The notes: a model not told the origin generated them from the sequence alone. Numbered from the stretch's first letter, positions 1 to 9,940 are shown. The stretch is 64,000 bases of DNA from Flavobacterium sp. ACN6 (GCF_002304005.1 NZ_MRCQ01000001.1:372001-436000); one strand, 5' to 3'. Made by a program: numbers and translations.

Positions 1-287
1 GAGTAATCAGATTTTCTGGCAGTTACTTCAATACCACTAATTAATGATGATAAAAAAGGCTGGGTAATCGTTGGAATTAAAACACCAATGGTTTTAGATT
101 TATTACCTCTTAATCCTGCCGCCAGCGTATTTGGAACAAAACCCATTTCCTCGGCTGTCTTTTTTACCTTCTTAATAGTCTTATCACTGATACTATGATG
201 GTCTTTTAAAGCGCGTGAAATCGTAGATGTGGCGAGATTGAGTCTTTCCGCAATATCATAAATCGTTACATGTCTATGTTCTTCCAT
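1..287 (-). CDS. LacI/GalR-family transcriptional regulator, N-terminal part (cut by window edge)
   Basis: The reverse strand reads from an ATG at 287 to the window edge with no stop, giving about 95 residues. Residues 7-30 (VTIYDIAERLNLATSTISRAL) form a LacI-type helix-turn-helix, followed by the hinge-helix region with VPNTLAAGLRG and the start of the periplasmic-binding-like core (IGVLIPTITQPFLSSLISGIE). LacI-family proteins bind palindromic DNA with a central CG and respond to a sugar ligand. The gene is divergent from the GH3 glycosidase at 568, and the intergenic region holds a LacI-like operator at 492-507, so local control of glycan genes is likely. The effector cannot be told because the ligand domain is missing. 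Family call is firm; target assignment is inference. Confidence 0.93.
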   Translation of the reverse strand, partial: MEEHRHVTIYDIAERLNLATSTISRALKDHHSISDKTIKKVKKTAEEMGFVPNTLAAGLRGNKSKTIGVLIPTITQPFLSSLISGIEVTARKSDY

Positions 288-491
288 TACTATATAATTA
301 GTCGTAAATATATACATAATTTAAGAACAAAAGAACAGTACAACTAGGGATAGCATTTCTTTTTTTCTTTAAAAAATTAATTCACTCACAATATAAATGT
401 CGATATTTATCATAAAAAAAAAGCAATAAAACATTATAATGTGTTTTTTTTGGATTAAAAATTTTAAGTTAAAGTAATTTTTCTTTTCTTT

Positions 492-507
492 ACGCAATCG
501 GTTGTAT
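492..507. promoter_or_regulatory. LacI-family-like operator upstream of the GH3 gene
   Basis: ACGCAATCGGTTGTAT is an imperfect palindrome centred on CG at 499-500. CAATCGGTTG matches its own reverse complement at 8 of 10 positions, and the left half ACGCAA is the same as that of the PurR box. It lies about 60 nt before the GH3 start and in the region shared with the divergent LacI gene. No clear TAnnTTTG promoter was seen here, so the mode of action is open. Confidence 0.5.
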
Positions 508-567
508 TTGTTTTTAAATAAAATTTTGACCACTAACATTCCTTGATATTATTAAAAAAGTACTCTT

Positions 568-3195
568 ATGAAAATAAAAAATATCAAATATCACATTCTG
601 ATACTGCTCTCTTTTTGGTGTTCGGCACAAAACAAAATAGCAAAATTTCCATTTCAGAATACCGATCTCACTTTTGAAGAGCGAGTGGAAAACTTAGTAA
701 GCCAGCTAACTTTAGAAGAAAAAGTAGCACAAATGTTAAATGCTGCTCCTGCAATACCTCGACTGGGAATTCCTGCTTATGACTGGTGGAACGAAACGCT
801 GCATGGTGTCGCAAGAACCCCTTTTAAAACGACTGTCTTTCCACAGGCTATAGCAATGGCTGCAACTTTTGATAAAAATTCTCTTTTTAAAATGGCTGAT
901 TATTCTGCTCTTGAAGGCAGGGCAATCTACAATAAGGCGGTTGAACTTAATAGAACCAACGAACGCTACTTGGGACTGACTTACTGGACTCCAAACATTA
1001 ATATTTTCAGGGACCCTCGCTGGGGACGCGGACAGGAAACGTATGGCGAAGATCCTTACTTAACGGCTGTTTTGGGCGATTCTTTTGTAAAAGGCCTGCA
1101 GGGAGATGATCCAAAATACCTAAAAGCGGCGGCTTGCGCAAAACATTATGCCGTACACAGCGGCCCGGAATCTTTGAGACATACTTTTGATGTTGACGTA
1201 ACACCATATGAACTTTGGGACACTTATCTTCCCGCCTTTAGAAAATTAATAACAGAATCTAAAGTAGCTGGAGTTATGTGTGCCTACAATGCTTTTAGAA
1301 CGCAGCCTTGTTGTGCTAGTGATATTTTAATGAATGATATTTTAAGAAAAGAATGGAAATTTGACGGTTATGTTACCTCAGACTGCTGGGCGATTGATGA
1401 TTTTTTTAAGAATCACAAAACACATCCTGATGCCGCATCGGCGGCAGCGGACGCTGTGCTGCATGGAACGGATATTGACTGTGGAACAGATGCTTATAAA
1501 GCACTCGTACAAGCGGTTAAAAATGGTCAAATAAGCGAAAAACAGATCGATATTTCTGTAAAACGCCTTTTTATGATCCGCTTCAGACTTGGAATGTTTG
1601 ATCCTGTCTCAATGGTTAAATATGCTCAGACTCCATCTTCCGTTTTAGAAAGTGAGGAGCATCAAAAGCATGCTTTAAAAATGGCTAGACAATCGATCGT
1701 GATGCTTAAAAATGAAAACAACATTCTTCCGCTAAGCAAAAAACTGAAGAAGATTGTAGTGCTGGGCCCTAACGCCGATAATGCTATTTCTATATTAGGA
1801 AATTATAATGGTACTCCATCTAAACTTACCACTGTTTTACAAGGTATAAAAGAAAAAGTGAGCCCTGATACAGAGGTGATTTATGAGAAAGCCATCAACT
1901 TTACAAATGATACATTATTAGTCTATAGAGATCTAAAAAAACACTATTCTTATGAAGGAAAACAAGGATTTAAGGCAGAATATTTCAACAATATAAGTCT
2001 TTCAGGAAAACCTGAAGCAATTAGAAGCGAGTCGGAAATAAATAATTTCTGGCAGGAAGGAGAAGTTGTTATTAAAAATATTAAAGCAAATCACTTCTCT
2101 GCCCGTTACACTACAAACTATACAGCAGATCAGGATGGTTCTGTTACTTTTGAACTTAAAGCAGATGACGGTTATCGCTTTCTAATAAATGGAAAAGAAG
2201 TTGTAGACGCTTGGAAGAAGAATCGCTGGGGAGAAAAAACTTTTAAACTGGAAACGAAAAAAAATACGGTTTATAAAATAGTACTTGAATATTGGCAGGG
2301 AGAAGGAAAAGCAGAAGTATCGCTGCAGACAGGTAATTTTGTAAAAACTAATTTTGCAGATTTAATTGAACGTCATAAAAATGCAGATGCTTTTATTTTT
2401 GCCGGCGGTATTTCACCACAGCTCGAAGGAGAAGAAATGCCTGTGGATTTCCCTGGATTTAAAGGAGGAGACCGCACTTCTATCTTACTTCCTGATGTAC
2501 AGACCAAACTTTTAAAAGCACTTCAATCTTCGGGAAAACCAGTGATTTTTGCCATGATGACGGGAAGCGCAATAGCTATTCCGTGGGAAGCAGAAAATAT
2601 TCCTGCAATACTTAACATCTGGTATGGCGGACAATCCGCAGGAACTGCGGCAGCCGATGTTATTTTTGGTGATTATAATCCTGCAGGAAGACTGCCTGTT
2701 ACTTTTTACAAAGGCGACTCAGATTTGCCTTCTTTTGTTGATTATAGTATGGATAATAAAACCTACCGATACTTTAAAGGAACTCCATTATATGGCTTTG
2801 GATATGGACTGAGTTATACTTCATTTAAATACAGTGATCTAAAAGCTCCTTCCAAAATAAAAAAAGGGCAGTCAGTTTCCATTTCTGTTAAAGTGACAAA
2901 TTCTGGAAAAATAGAAGGAGAAGAAGTGACACAGCTGTACGTAATCAATCAGGATTCTACAATAAAGGCACCTCTAAAAAGCCTTAAAGGATTTGAACGA
3001 TTTAATTTAAAAGCTGGTGAAAGCATCATAATTACTTTCAATCTTTCTCCTGAAGATCTTTCTTATGTTACATCAGAAGGCACTTTAAAACAATATGATG
3101 GTAAAATTAAAGTTTCAATTGGAGGATGTCAGCCTGATGAAAAACAACAGATAAAGAATAATACAGCCTCTCAAATTATTCAAATTGAAAAATAA
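568..3195 (+). CDS. Glycoside hydrolase family 3 protein with PA14 domain (beta-glucosidase/beta-xylosidase type)
   Basis: The 875-residue protein has an N-terminal signal peptide (cleavage near SAQ, residue 20), a GH3 N-terminal barrel, a GH3 C-terminal domain from about residue 370, a PA14 insert (about 466-600, beginning GFKAEYFNN), and a C-terminal fibronectin III-like domain from about 770. The nucleophile is probably Asp272 in TSDCWAIDDF; the plant-type beta-xylosidases carry a similar TSDC motif. The WWNETLHGVAR and RDPRWGRGQETYGEDP segments are also typical of that branch. It probably removes terminal beta-linked sugars from oligosaccharides in the periplasm. Xylose is the best guess for substrate from the motif, but glucose is possible. 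Neighbours are LacI-type and SusCD/GH125 genes. Confidence 0.93.
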   Translation: MKIKNIKYHILILLSFWCSAQNKIAKFPFQNTDLTFEERVENLVSQLTLEEKVAQMLNAAPAIPRLGIPAYDWWNETLHGVARTPFKTTVFPQAIAMAATFDKNSLFKMADYSALEGRAIYNKAVELNRTNERYLGLTYWTPNINIFRDPRWGRGQETYGEDPYLTAVLGDSFVKGLQGDDPKYLKAAACAKHYAVHSGPESLRHTFDVDVTPYELWDTYLPAFRKLITESKVAGVMCAYNAFRTQPCCASDILMNDILRKEWKFDGYVTSDCWAIDDFFKNHKTHPDAASAAADAVLHGTDIDCGTDAYKALVQAVKNGQISEKQIDISVKRLFMIRFRLGMFDPVSMVKYAQTPSSVLESEEHQKHALKMARQSIVMLKNENNILPLSKKLKKIVVLGPNADNAISILGNYNGTPSKLTTVLQGIKEKVSPDTEVIYEKAINFTNDTLLVYRDLKKHYSYEGKQGFKAEYFNNISLSGKPEAIRSESEINNFWQEGEVVIKNIKANHFSARYTTNYTADQDGSVTFELKADDGYRFLINGKEVVDAWKKNRWGEKTFKLETKKNTVYKIVLEYWQGEGKAEVSLQTGNFVKTNFADLIERHKNADAFIFAGGISPQLEGEEMPVDFPGFKGGDRTSILLPDVQTKLLKALQSSGKPVIFAMMTGSAIAIPWEAENIPAILNIWYGGQSAGTAAADVIFGDYNPAGRLPVTFYKGDSDLPSFVDYSMDNKTYRYFKGTPLYGFGYGLSYTSFKYSDLKAPSKIKKGQSVSISVKVTNSGKIEGEEVTQLYVINQDSTIKAPLKSLKGFERFNLKAGESIIITFNLSPEDLSYVTSEGTLKQYDGKIKVSIGGCQPDEKQQIKNNTASQIIQIEK

Positions 3196-3361
3196 CAGTT
3201 ACTAATATCCTAAATAAATAGAACACTTTTAAAAACTTTCCTTCTCTCCTATTTATAAATCAACATGCATTTCATTTTTACTGATTTACCAGGTTAATAC
3301 TAACATGGGAGCTTAAAAAAAAACTAAAAGAATGAACAAGACAATAGACCAAAGACCAAAA

Positions 3362-4651
3362 CTACTCTTTTAAGTTGACTTCTTTTTTTTCTCCATCCTT
3401 ATCTATCGTTATGCGCTTTTCAATATTTGCCTTATCGACATAAGACTGTCTTGCTGTGCCGTAATTTGTTGTAGAACCGGTATAGCCCCAATAGTTATAA
3501 TAATTTGTATAGCCAGATACATAAGAGTAATTATAAGAGTTAGAAAAATCAAAACTGGCCATTACCACATAGGTACCCGGCATTAGATCTGCGAACTCAA
3601 AATGTCCTTCATCATCATAGACTTTCGCTTTTTTGATGGAATATCCAAAATCACGGTCCAAAGGCACTTCTGGCATTTTATTCTGTTTACGGATTTTTTT
3701 GTTGACTTCGACCCATTCGTCATAATAGGCAGAACTTGGAAAAAGTGTAATCTCTGTGCCCTTTGGCGCAAATTGTTTCTTAGCGACATTGACCAATCCA
3801 CCTAATTTCTTACCAGAATTTGATTTTGCATAAGCTGTACCGATAATCACACTATTTCCTTTAGAAATCTGTCTGGCCACCTGATCTTTGTCGAATTTGT
3901 TTTTAATAGGCTGATAATCCAATTCCTCGTTGGTTGTAATTTCCCACATTCCTTTACCCATAGACATTTCGCGCTGCCAAAGACGATGGTCTTTTTTGTC
4001 TATAATATAATTATAAATGGCATTTGAAGTTTCTTCTAAAACCGTAACCAGCCACGCATCGTGCTTACCCGTTCTCGGAGAGTTGTAAACAAAACTTTTG
4101 ACTTCCTTGATTGTGTAGTATTCTACAAATACACCCGAATCATCGTTATAGTAAAACTGAGGAAAACGCGCTTTATAGCCTACATCTAATGGCAGTGTTC
4201 CAATTAGATGATCAGTCCAAACCCAGTCAAAAAATACCTCTTTAGGATGCAGATTCAGTTTTTTATTCTTTTTGGTTTTCTTAGAATAATAATTTCCTGT
4301 AATACTCTCACCAAAGTTGAGATCTACTTTTGTTTCTTTAGCATCACTAATGTAAGTGATCGGTTTAAGAGTTTGAGCATCTGCTACACTGGTACGGACT
4401 GTACTAAATGAATTGTCTTTTGGAGTGTACGAATTGGTTAAACTCAATTGATTGTTCGTTAAAACAATATCATAAGTTACCAATCCCTGCTTTACCCAGC
4501 TTGTGTCTTTAACATAATATACGGTAAAAAGGGATTTTTGAGGCTTTATGTATTTGGTGTTGACAGACTTATTGCCGGGCTCAACCATCTTTTGAGAAAA
4601 TGCAGTAAGTGAAAGGAGACTGAATGTTAAAATAAGTGCATATAATTTCAT
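3362..4651 (-). CDS. Secreted protein of unknown function, DUF3108-like with C-terminal carrier-type beta domain
   Basis: The 429-residue product starts with a clear signal peptide (MKLYALILTFSLLSLTAFSQ). The first 250 residues are beta-rich and resemble DUF3108-type proteins (KETKVDLNFGES, IIDKKDHRLWQREM). The last part contains GHFEFADLMPGTYVVMASF, like a carboxypeptidase-regulatory beta-sandwich, followed by a Tyr/Asn-rich stretch (about 370-405). The gene lies between the GH3 gene and a small lipoprotein, on the opposite strand to GH3. No catalytic residues could be recognised. Assignment to DUF3108 is by general look only; export is well supported. Confidence 0.75.
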   Translation of the reverse strand: MKLYALILTFSLLSLTAFSQKMVEPGNKSVNTKYIKPQKSLFTVYYVKDTSWVKQGLVTYDIVLTNNQLSLTNSYTPKDNSFSTVRTSVADAQTLKPITYISDAKETKVDLNFGESITGNYYSKKTKKNKKLNLHPKEVFFDWVWTDHLIGTLPLDVGYKARFPQFYYNDDSGVFVEYYTIKEVKSFVYNSPRTGKHDAWLVTVLEETSNAIYNYIIDKKDHRLWQREMSMGKGMWEITTNEELDYQPIKNKFDKDQVARQISKGNSVIIGTAYAKSNSGKKLGGLVNVAKKQFAPKGTEITLFPSSAYYDEWVEVNKKIRKQNKMPEVPLDRDFGYSIKKAKVYDDEGHFEFADLMPGTYVVMASFDFSNSYNYSYVSGYTNYYNYWGYTGSTTNYGTARQSYVDKANIEKRITIDKDGEKKEVNLKE

Positions 4652-4781
4652 ACAAGTAAACTATAATTAATGGAGAATAAATTGGTTTTGTTTGTTCAGT
4701 TTAGTAACCAAATTAATATAAAAGTTTTTATTTTCTTTGGGAAAAGTAGGTTTTCCAGACTTCAATTTACAGAACACTTAC

Positions 4782-5381
4782 TTATGGATTAATTATATCT
4801 AAATAAGGAAGATTAAAAGTACCTTCTGTAATTTCTATTGCTACGCCTGAATCTAAATTTCGAACTTTTCCAGAAAATGTACCTTTGATACCACTTTTAC
4901 TTATAGATTCAATTTTTACTGTAAAAATATCATCTGCTGTTCGTGTGCTGTAAAGAATAGTTCCGTCTTTTGTTTGAACAGCATATCGTGCAACCATTTC
5001 TTGATCTGTAGGTGTCGAATAAGTACCCGCAGTAATATCACCTCCCTGTTTCCATATTTCAAAATCTAATGATGGCGGTGCCAGCTCACCAGCTTTAGAG
5101 AAAGGAGCTTCATATCCTCCAATTACAATTTGTTCAAAACGATTATCGTTACCGCCGCCTTGAAAGTTTACGGTATAAAAGTCTATTTTTCGACCATCAA
5201 GAGTGGCTTTAAAATAATAGTCAGATTCTGCTTTATCCGATCCGCCTTCATCACTTGAACAAGCAGAAAATAGTACCGCTAAAATTGATACATACAAAAT
5301 GTGTTTTACAAAAACTGCTGTTTTATTTTTTAAAAATGCTGCTTTCTTTACTAAAAAAGCATTTATACTGTTATCTATCAT
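4782..5381 (-). CDS. Small lipoprotein of unknown function
   Basis: The 199-residue product has a 30-residue positive leader, a hydrophobic core and a lipobox LFSAC with Cys41, followed by an Asp/Ser/Gly-rich linker typical of Bacteroidota lipoproteins. The remainder is a single beta-rich domain (YYFKATLDGRKIDFYTVN; SGIKGTFSGKVRNLDSG) like the DUF6252-type lipoproteins seen in this phylum, though that family call is uncertain. The long leader is supported by a good promoter at 5404-5434 whose predicted transcription start falls about 16 nt before this ATG. Function not recognised. Confidence 0.75.
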   Translation of the reverse strand: MIDNSINAFLVKKAAFLKNKTAVFVKHILYVSILAVLFSACSSDEGGSDKAESDYYFKATLDGRKIDFYTVNFQGGGNDNRFEQIVIGGYEAPFSKAGELAPPSLDFEIWKQGGDITAGTYSTPTDQEMVARYAVQTKDGTILYSTRTADDIFTVKIESISKSGIKGTFSGKVRNLDSGVAIEITEGTFNLPYLDIINP

Positions 5382-5403
5382 TATCTCTTTTTTTGATTGA
5401 TAA

Positions 5404-5434
5404 CAAAATTAATAAGGGCAGATACGAAAAACAA
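5404..5434 (-). promoter_or_regulatory. Bacteroidota-type promoter for the 4782-5381 lipoprotein gene
   Basis: On the reverse strand TTG (5434-5432) is followed by 20 nt and then TAATTTTG (5411-5404), a good match to TTG-N17..23-TAnnTTTG. The transcript should start near 5397. Confidence 0.65.
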
Positions 5435-5656
5435 TACCTGATTTCATGGTTATTTTATGATAATAAATAGTATAAGTTTATACTCAGTTTGAGTATTTGA
5501 TTTTAAAATAACTAACTTTTAAAATGCAGGAATACTTTTAAAATTAATTTAATTTTGGATTACCAAATAAAAAAATACTTGTTTCAAAAAATAAATTTAG
5601 AAAGTAAAATGTCTTACAGGGCCTTTGTTATCTCAACTCAGCAATATATCTTCAAA

Positions 5657-6616
5657 CTATTTATAGGATTGAAAAAACTCATAAGCTCTTGTCTCCGCAT
5701 AGGAATAAGTTGAATTTCGAAGCGGAAAAGCGCAGTGTCCTCCATACTTGGGAGTTTCAAGATACACGTATGCACTATCTTGGGCTATAGCTCTCGGATA
5801 ACATCTTTCTCCTAAAAAAGGATCATCCAGAGAATTAATAATTAAAACTGGAGTTGTAATATTTTTAAGGGAAAATTCTGGAGAGACCTGCTGGTAGTAA
5901 TCGTCGCGACTCGCAAAGCCATGAAGCGGTGCTGTAAAATAATGATCTACTTCGTCAAAAGAAGTAATGCCGTCTATTTGATCACTGTTAATAAAATCAG
6001 GAAACTGCGCCGCTTTGTATTTCAGTTTTCGTTTGATATCAATTGTAAAATTCTTTAAATAGACTCTGTTAAAACCTTGTTTCAATACGGCTGCACTTGT
6101 TGCAATATGAGTAGGCACCGAAATAGATACACCGGCTTTAATGCGTTCATCCAGTTTTGTCCATCCAAAATAATTCAAGAGCTGCACGCCGCCCATTGAA
6201 TATCCAATTAAATAAACTTCTTCAAATCCTTTTTTTAAAACAAACTGAACCACTTCGTCCAGATCATCAACTGCACCGTGATGATACAATCTCGGAAGTC
6301 GGTTCATTTCTCCTCCGCAAGTGCGATTATTCCATGCGAAAACTGAAAAATCCTGCTGCTGAAAATATGCTGCACAGCTATTGTTATAAGTTCTGCGGGA
6401 ATCACCTTCTAAACCATGACATAAAATCACTGCTTTTTTAGGATCATTTATAATAAAATCGATATTGATAAAATCTCCGTCATTCAGTTCCAGTTTTTCT
6501 CTTGTATAGCCGGGAACTTCGAACTTTTTAAATAAAGCAGCATAAATAGTAGAAATATGCCTGTTCCTATGCATAATCGAAGGGAAGTTATATTCTGATT
6601 GTTCAATTACTGGCAT
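5657..6616 (-). CDS. YheT-family alpha/beta hydrolase
   Basis: The 319-residue protein is a cytoplasmic alpha/beta hydrolase of the YheT/EMB8 group. It has the oxyanion strand HGLEGDS (67-73), the nucleophile elbow GYSMGG with Ser140, an acid at Asp263 or Asp264 in SLDDPF, and His293 in GGHCAF. NNRTCGGEMNRLPRLYHHG matches the conserved NxRGxxG-NR-rYHsG pattern of the family. No signal peptide. Members are presumed esterases of unknown substrate. It stands alone on its strand; the CAAATTTA at 6643 (reverse TAAATTTG) could be its -7 element. Confidence 0.9.
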   Translation of the reverse strand: MPVIEQSEYNFPSIMHRNRHISTIYAALFKKFEVPGYTREKLELNDGDFINIDFIINDPKKAVILCHGLEGDSRRTYNNSCAAYFQQQDFSVFAWNNRTCGGEMNRLPRLYHHGAVDDLDEVVQFVLKKGFEEVYLIGYSMGGVQLLNYFGWTKLDERIKAGVSISVPTHIATSAAVLKQGFNRVYLKNFTIDIKRKLKYKAAQFPDFINSDQIDGITSFDEVDHYFTAPLHGFASRDDYYQQVSPEFSLKNITTPVLIINSLDDPFLGERCYPRAIAQDSAYVYLETPKYGGHCAFPLRNSTYSYAETRAYEFFQSYK

Positions 6617-6925
6617 GATTAGAAAGTTTTTGGTGCTTTATACAAATTTAACAAATCAATCAATATGTAATTTAAAACTGTCATTTTTTATTTCATTTTT
6701 ATGAATGTACGCTATAAATTGATCCATTTTTATTAAAACTCGAAACTCCTTGCAAATTATCGCGGAAACTCTTTATTTTAAAATTAAAGCATTCCCTTTA
6801 AGGTTCTGCAGCTGCCATTGGTCTAAATTTTAAATCACGCGGTAAAAAATTTTGCTTAATTTATAATGCCATAAAGTTTACAGTATCTTTAGGTTAGTCT
6901 TAATTCTTTTCAAAAATTATAACAT
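6617..6925. other. Gene-free stretch with weak promoter-like elements
   Basis: This 309-bp stretch separates two divergent genes. A reverse-strand TAAATTTG (6650-6643) may serve the YheT-like gene, and a forward TATCTTTA (6884-6891) about 35 nt before the GH125 start is one base off the -7 consensus. Nothing else was recognised. Confidence 0.35.
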
Positions 6926-8389
6926 ATGCAGTCTCGTAGAAAATTTATAAAAAATGCCGGGCTATTTTCAGCAGGATTATTTGCCATTCAAACCGATGCG
7001 TTTGGATTTGATTCGAATCTATTTGAATTTCCTTTAAAAGATTTTATAACCAAGAGGCCTCCGCTTGAACAGCGAAAGTTTACCAGTAAAGCTGTTGAAG
7101 CTGCAATTGTAAAAATCAAAAAACAAATCGCAAATCCAGAATTGGCATGGCTGTTCGAGAACTGTTTTCCAAATACATTAGATACGACAGTAGAATTTGA
7201 GATCATAAACGGCAAACCTGATACATACGTTATTACTGGAGATATAGATGCGATGTGGCTTCGAGACAGTACAGCGCAGATCTGGCCTTACATTCCTTTT
7301 GTGAAAGAAGATTCTAAACTTGCCGAATTGATAAAAGGCGTAATAAACCGTCAGACAAAATGTATATTACTGGATCCGTATGCAAATGCATTTTATAAGG
7401 ACTTCAATAAAGAAAGTGAATGGAAAAATGATATAACGGAAATGAAACCTGGAATTCATGAACGAAAATGGGAAATCGACAGTTTATGCTATCCGGTGCG
7501 ATTAGCTCATGGCTACTGGAAAGAAACAGGAGATATTTCTATGTTTGATGAACAATGGAAAAACGCCATGAAGCTGATTCTAAAAACGTTTAAAGAGCAG
7601 CAAAGAATGGATGGAAAAGGCGGACCATACAGCTTTCAGCGTCAGACTGCATGGGCTACCGACGGAGTTCCGTTAGCTGGCTATGGATACCCTGTAAAAC
7701 CATGCGGCTTAATTGTTTCCACTTTCAGGCCAAGTGACGATTCTACTTTATTTGGTTATTTGATTCCGAGCAATATGTTTGCCATCGAAATATTAGGTTA
7801 TTTGATTGAAATATTTTCTCTCCCAGCTTTAAAAGATAATGATTTGGTTCGTCAAGCCACAGAACTTAAAGAACAGGTTCAAAATGGATTGAAAGAACAT
7901 GGAATTATTGATCATCCTAAATTTGGAAAAATTATAGCTTTTGAAGTTAATGGATACGGAAGTTTTCATATGATGGACGATGCTAATGTTCCTTCTTTAT
8001 TGTCTCTGCCTTACTTGGGTGCGATTGCTCCTAACGATCCTTTGTATCTTAATACAAGAAAACTGGTATTATCAGAAAATAATCCGTTTTTCTATAAAGG
8101 CGCAGCCGGAGAAGGCGTTGGAGGGCCACATACAGGTGTAGACACTATCTGGCCCATGAGTATTGTATTGAGAGCGATTACCAGTATAGATGAAAATGAA
8201 ATCAAGAAATGTATCAGCACTTTGATTAAAACCAATGCCGATACGGGATTCATCCATGAATCATTTCATAAAGATGATGTAACCAAATTTACCCGAAAAT
8301 GGTTTGCGTGGGCCAATACATTATTTGGTGAAATGATTGTGCATACAAGTACTAATTACCCTCATATTCTGAAAGATAAAAACTTATAA
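6926..8389 (+). CDS. GH125 exo-alpha-1,6-mannosidase-like protein (DUF1237)
   Basis: The 487-residue protein begins with a Tat-type signal (MQSRRKFIKNAG plus a hydrophobic stretch ending near DAFGF). The rest is an (alpha/alpha)6 GH125 domain, formerly DUF1237. Hallmarks are TGDIDAMWLRDSTAQIWPY (about 103-121), EIDSLCYPVRLAHGYW, HTGVDTIWPMS and the C-terminal FIHESFHKDD...KFTRKWFAWANTLFGE. In characterised GH125 enzymes an Asp acid and a Glu base hydrolyse non-reducing alpha-1,6-mannose; the Asp of EIDSL and the Glu of IHESF are the likely equivalents. It converges on a SusD/SusC pair, pointing to alpha-mannoside or N-glycan use. The family call is strong, the exact linkage is inferred. Confidence 0.92.
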   Translation: MQSRRKFIKNAGLFSAGLFAIQTDAFGFDSNLFEFPLKDFITKRPPLEQRKFTSKAVEAAIVKIKKQIANPELAWLFENCFPNTLDTTVEFEIINGKPDTYVITGDIDAMWLRDSTAQIWPYIPFVKEDSKLAELIKGVINRQTKCILLDPYANAFYKDFNKESEWKNDITEMKPGIHERKWEIDSLCYPVRLAHGYWKETGDISMFDEQWKNAMKLILKTFKEQQRMDGKGGPYSFQRQTAWATDGVPLAGYGYPVKPCGLIVSTFRPSDDSTLFGYLIPSNMFAIEILGYLIEIFSLPALKDNDLVRQATELKEQVQNGLKEHGIIDHPKFGKIIAFEVNGYGSFHMMDDANVPSLLSLPYLGAIAPNDPLYLNTRKLVLSENNPFFYKGAAGEGVGGPHTGVDTIWPMSIVLRAITSIDENEIKKCISTLIKTNADTGFIHESFHKDDVTKFTRKWFAWANTLFGEMIVHTSTNYPHILKDKNL

Positions 8390-8413
8390 TCTTCCAAATT
8401 TAAGACTGCTAAA

Positions 8414-8456
8414 AACAAAAAAACGGAACAAAATTACTTTTGTTCCGTTTTTTTTT
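8414..8456. terminator. Bidirectional intrinsic terminator between GH125 and SusD genes
   Basis: ACGGAACAAAA (8423-8433) pairs perfectly with TTTTGTTCCGT (8438-8448) around a TTAC loop, with A-rich sequence before and a T run after, so it works in both directions for the convergent genes. Confidence 0.9.
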
Positions 8457-8515
8457 AATTCGTACTTTTTCAGTTAGTTTTCATAAGACAACTTAAAAGT
8501 ATTCTTCTAGTATGT

Positions 8516-9940
8516 CTATTTGACATCAAACCAAAGTTTGGTAGTAAGCAAGTCTTTTCCTTGAACAGCTATTGCCGCTTGGTAGCTGGTTCCATTTAAT
8601 GACTGCTCTGTTCCCGGATAGAAGAAACGCGAAGGAATCTGTCCATCTAAAACTGTAGCAGGACCAGCAGTCAAAACTGGATAGTCCAATCTTCTCCACT
8701 CTGTAAAAGCATCAAGACCTTGTCCGAAAAAGGCAATCCATTTTTGTGTACCAATTGATTTAGCATAATTTGACGGATCGTATTTCACTGAAGCCTGATT
8801 TAAATAATTAGAAATAACCGCCGCATCTGTAATCCCAAATTGATTGAAAGATGCCGTAATTGCATTTTTATATAACTGTTCTGCATCTCCTGCAATATAA
8901 CCACGGGCAGCAGCTTCGGCAAGATTAAATAATGTTTCAGAATAAGAAGCAATAACCGCCGGCGATGTTGAAGTCAAGAAATAAGTTCCTGGTTTTGAAG
9001 TTTTAGCAAAACCTTGACTATTGGCATCACTGTTTGATAATCCGTTAGCTCCTCCAACATACGTACCTACGCTTGCATCAGACGGAAGCTGCGCATAAAC
9101 GGGTAAACGCGGATCGGAAAACTCCTTTAATTTATCAACCATTGTTTTCGAGATACGATAATCGTCACGAGTTTCAAACCAGGCTGAAGCTGGATTTTGC
9201 TGTGGTGAACTGATATATGTAAACTTAAAAGTGTCATTATTACTGCTTAATACTCCTGCTGTATCAGCTGTAGCTTCAATAGCCGTCTGTTTAGCTAAAT
9301 CTGGTTCTCTATCCGAAATTCTAAGCGCTATGCGCAGACGAAGTGAATTCACCAGTTTTTTCCATTTAGAAATATCTCCTTTATAAACCAAATCACCTGT
9401 AACAGTACCGTTTGATGCATTTAATAAAGTCTGAGCTTGTTTTAAATCTTCTAACAATCCTGTATAAACTTCCTTTTGAGTATTATACGCCGGATTTACT
9501 TTTTGACCTGCTTCTTTATAAGGAATACTTCCATAAGCATCTGTCAACAATAAAAATGTCCATGAACGAAGCGTTAATGCAATTCCTTTATAATTTGAAT
9601 TTGCCTGTGCATCTGGGAAATTTATAATTGTGTTCAAATCTGTAATTAAGGCTGCATATCCCGTATTCCACAAAGAAGTGAAAGAAGTATTCGAAACATC
9701 GTATCTATCTGGTTCAGTATATTGGATTTTTGCCCAATGCTGTACAAATAATAAAGACGAGTCAAAGTTGTTTGTGGAACCCCAATATAAATCAGCGCCC
9801 TGCTTTAATGTTCCTGTTAACAGATAAGGTGCCAACGGTGTTTCAGTTGCATTTGGATTTTTATTAATATCATCCAGAGTATCACTGCACGAGGTCAATG
9901 TCAATGCAAATAGTGTTGTATATAATAGTTTTTTTAGCAT
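8516..9940 (-). CDS. SusD/RagB-like nutrient-binding lipoprotein
   Basis: The 474-residue lipoprotein has a lipobox TLTSC (Cys18) followed by SDTLDDINKNPNATE, the classic start of SusD-like group 2 (PF12771-type) proteins. TPR-like helices and the C-terminal FFGQGLDAFTEWRRLDYP motif are also typical. It would sit on the outer membrane as lid of the SusC channel encoded 12 nt upstream (9953-13129), forming a pedal-bin transporter for an oligosaccharide. The gene order susC then susD with short spacing supports co-transcription. Substrate unknown; neighbouring GH125 and GH3 suggest a glycan. Confidence 0.94.
   Translation of the reverse strand: MLKKLLYTTLFALTLTSCSDTLDDINKNPNATETPLAPYLLTGTLKQGADLYWGSTNNFDSSLLFVQHWAKIQYTEPDRYDVSNTSFTSLWNTGYAALITDLNTIINFPDAQANSNYKGIALTLRSWTFLLLTDAYGSIPYKEAGQKVNPAYNTQKEVYTGLLEDLKQAQTLLNASNGTVTGDLVYKGDISKWKKLVNSLRLRIALRISDREPDLAKQTAIEATADTAGVLSSNNDTFKFTYISSPQQNPASAWFETRDDYRISKTMVDKLKEFSDPRLPVYAQLPSDASVGTYVGGANGLSNSDANSQGFAKTSKPGTYFLTSTSPAVIASYSETLFNLAEAAARGYIAGDAEQLYKNAITASFNQFGITDAAVISNYLNQASVKYDPSNYAKSIGTQKWIAFFGQGLDAFTEWRRLDYPVLTAGPATVLDGQIPSRFFYPGTEQSLNGTSYQAAIAVQGKDLLTTKLWFDVK

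Noticed and set aside
4208..5470. Forward open frames at 4208-4411 and 5255-5470
   Set aside because: Antisense to genes with signal peptides; composition is that of shadow frames.
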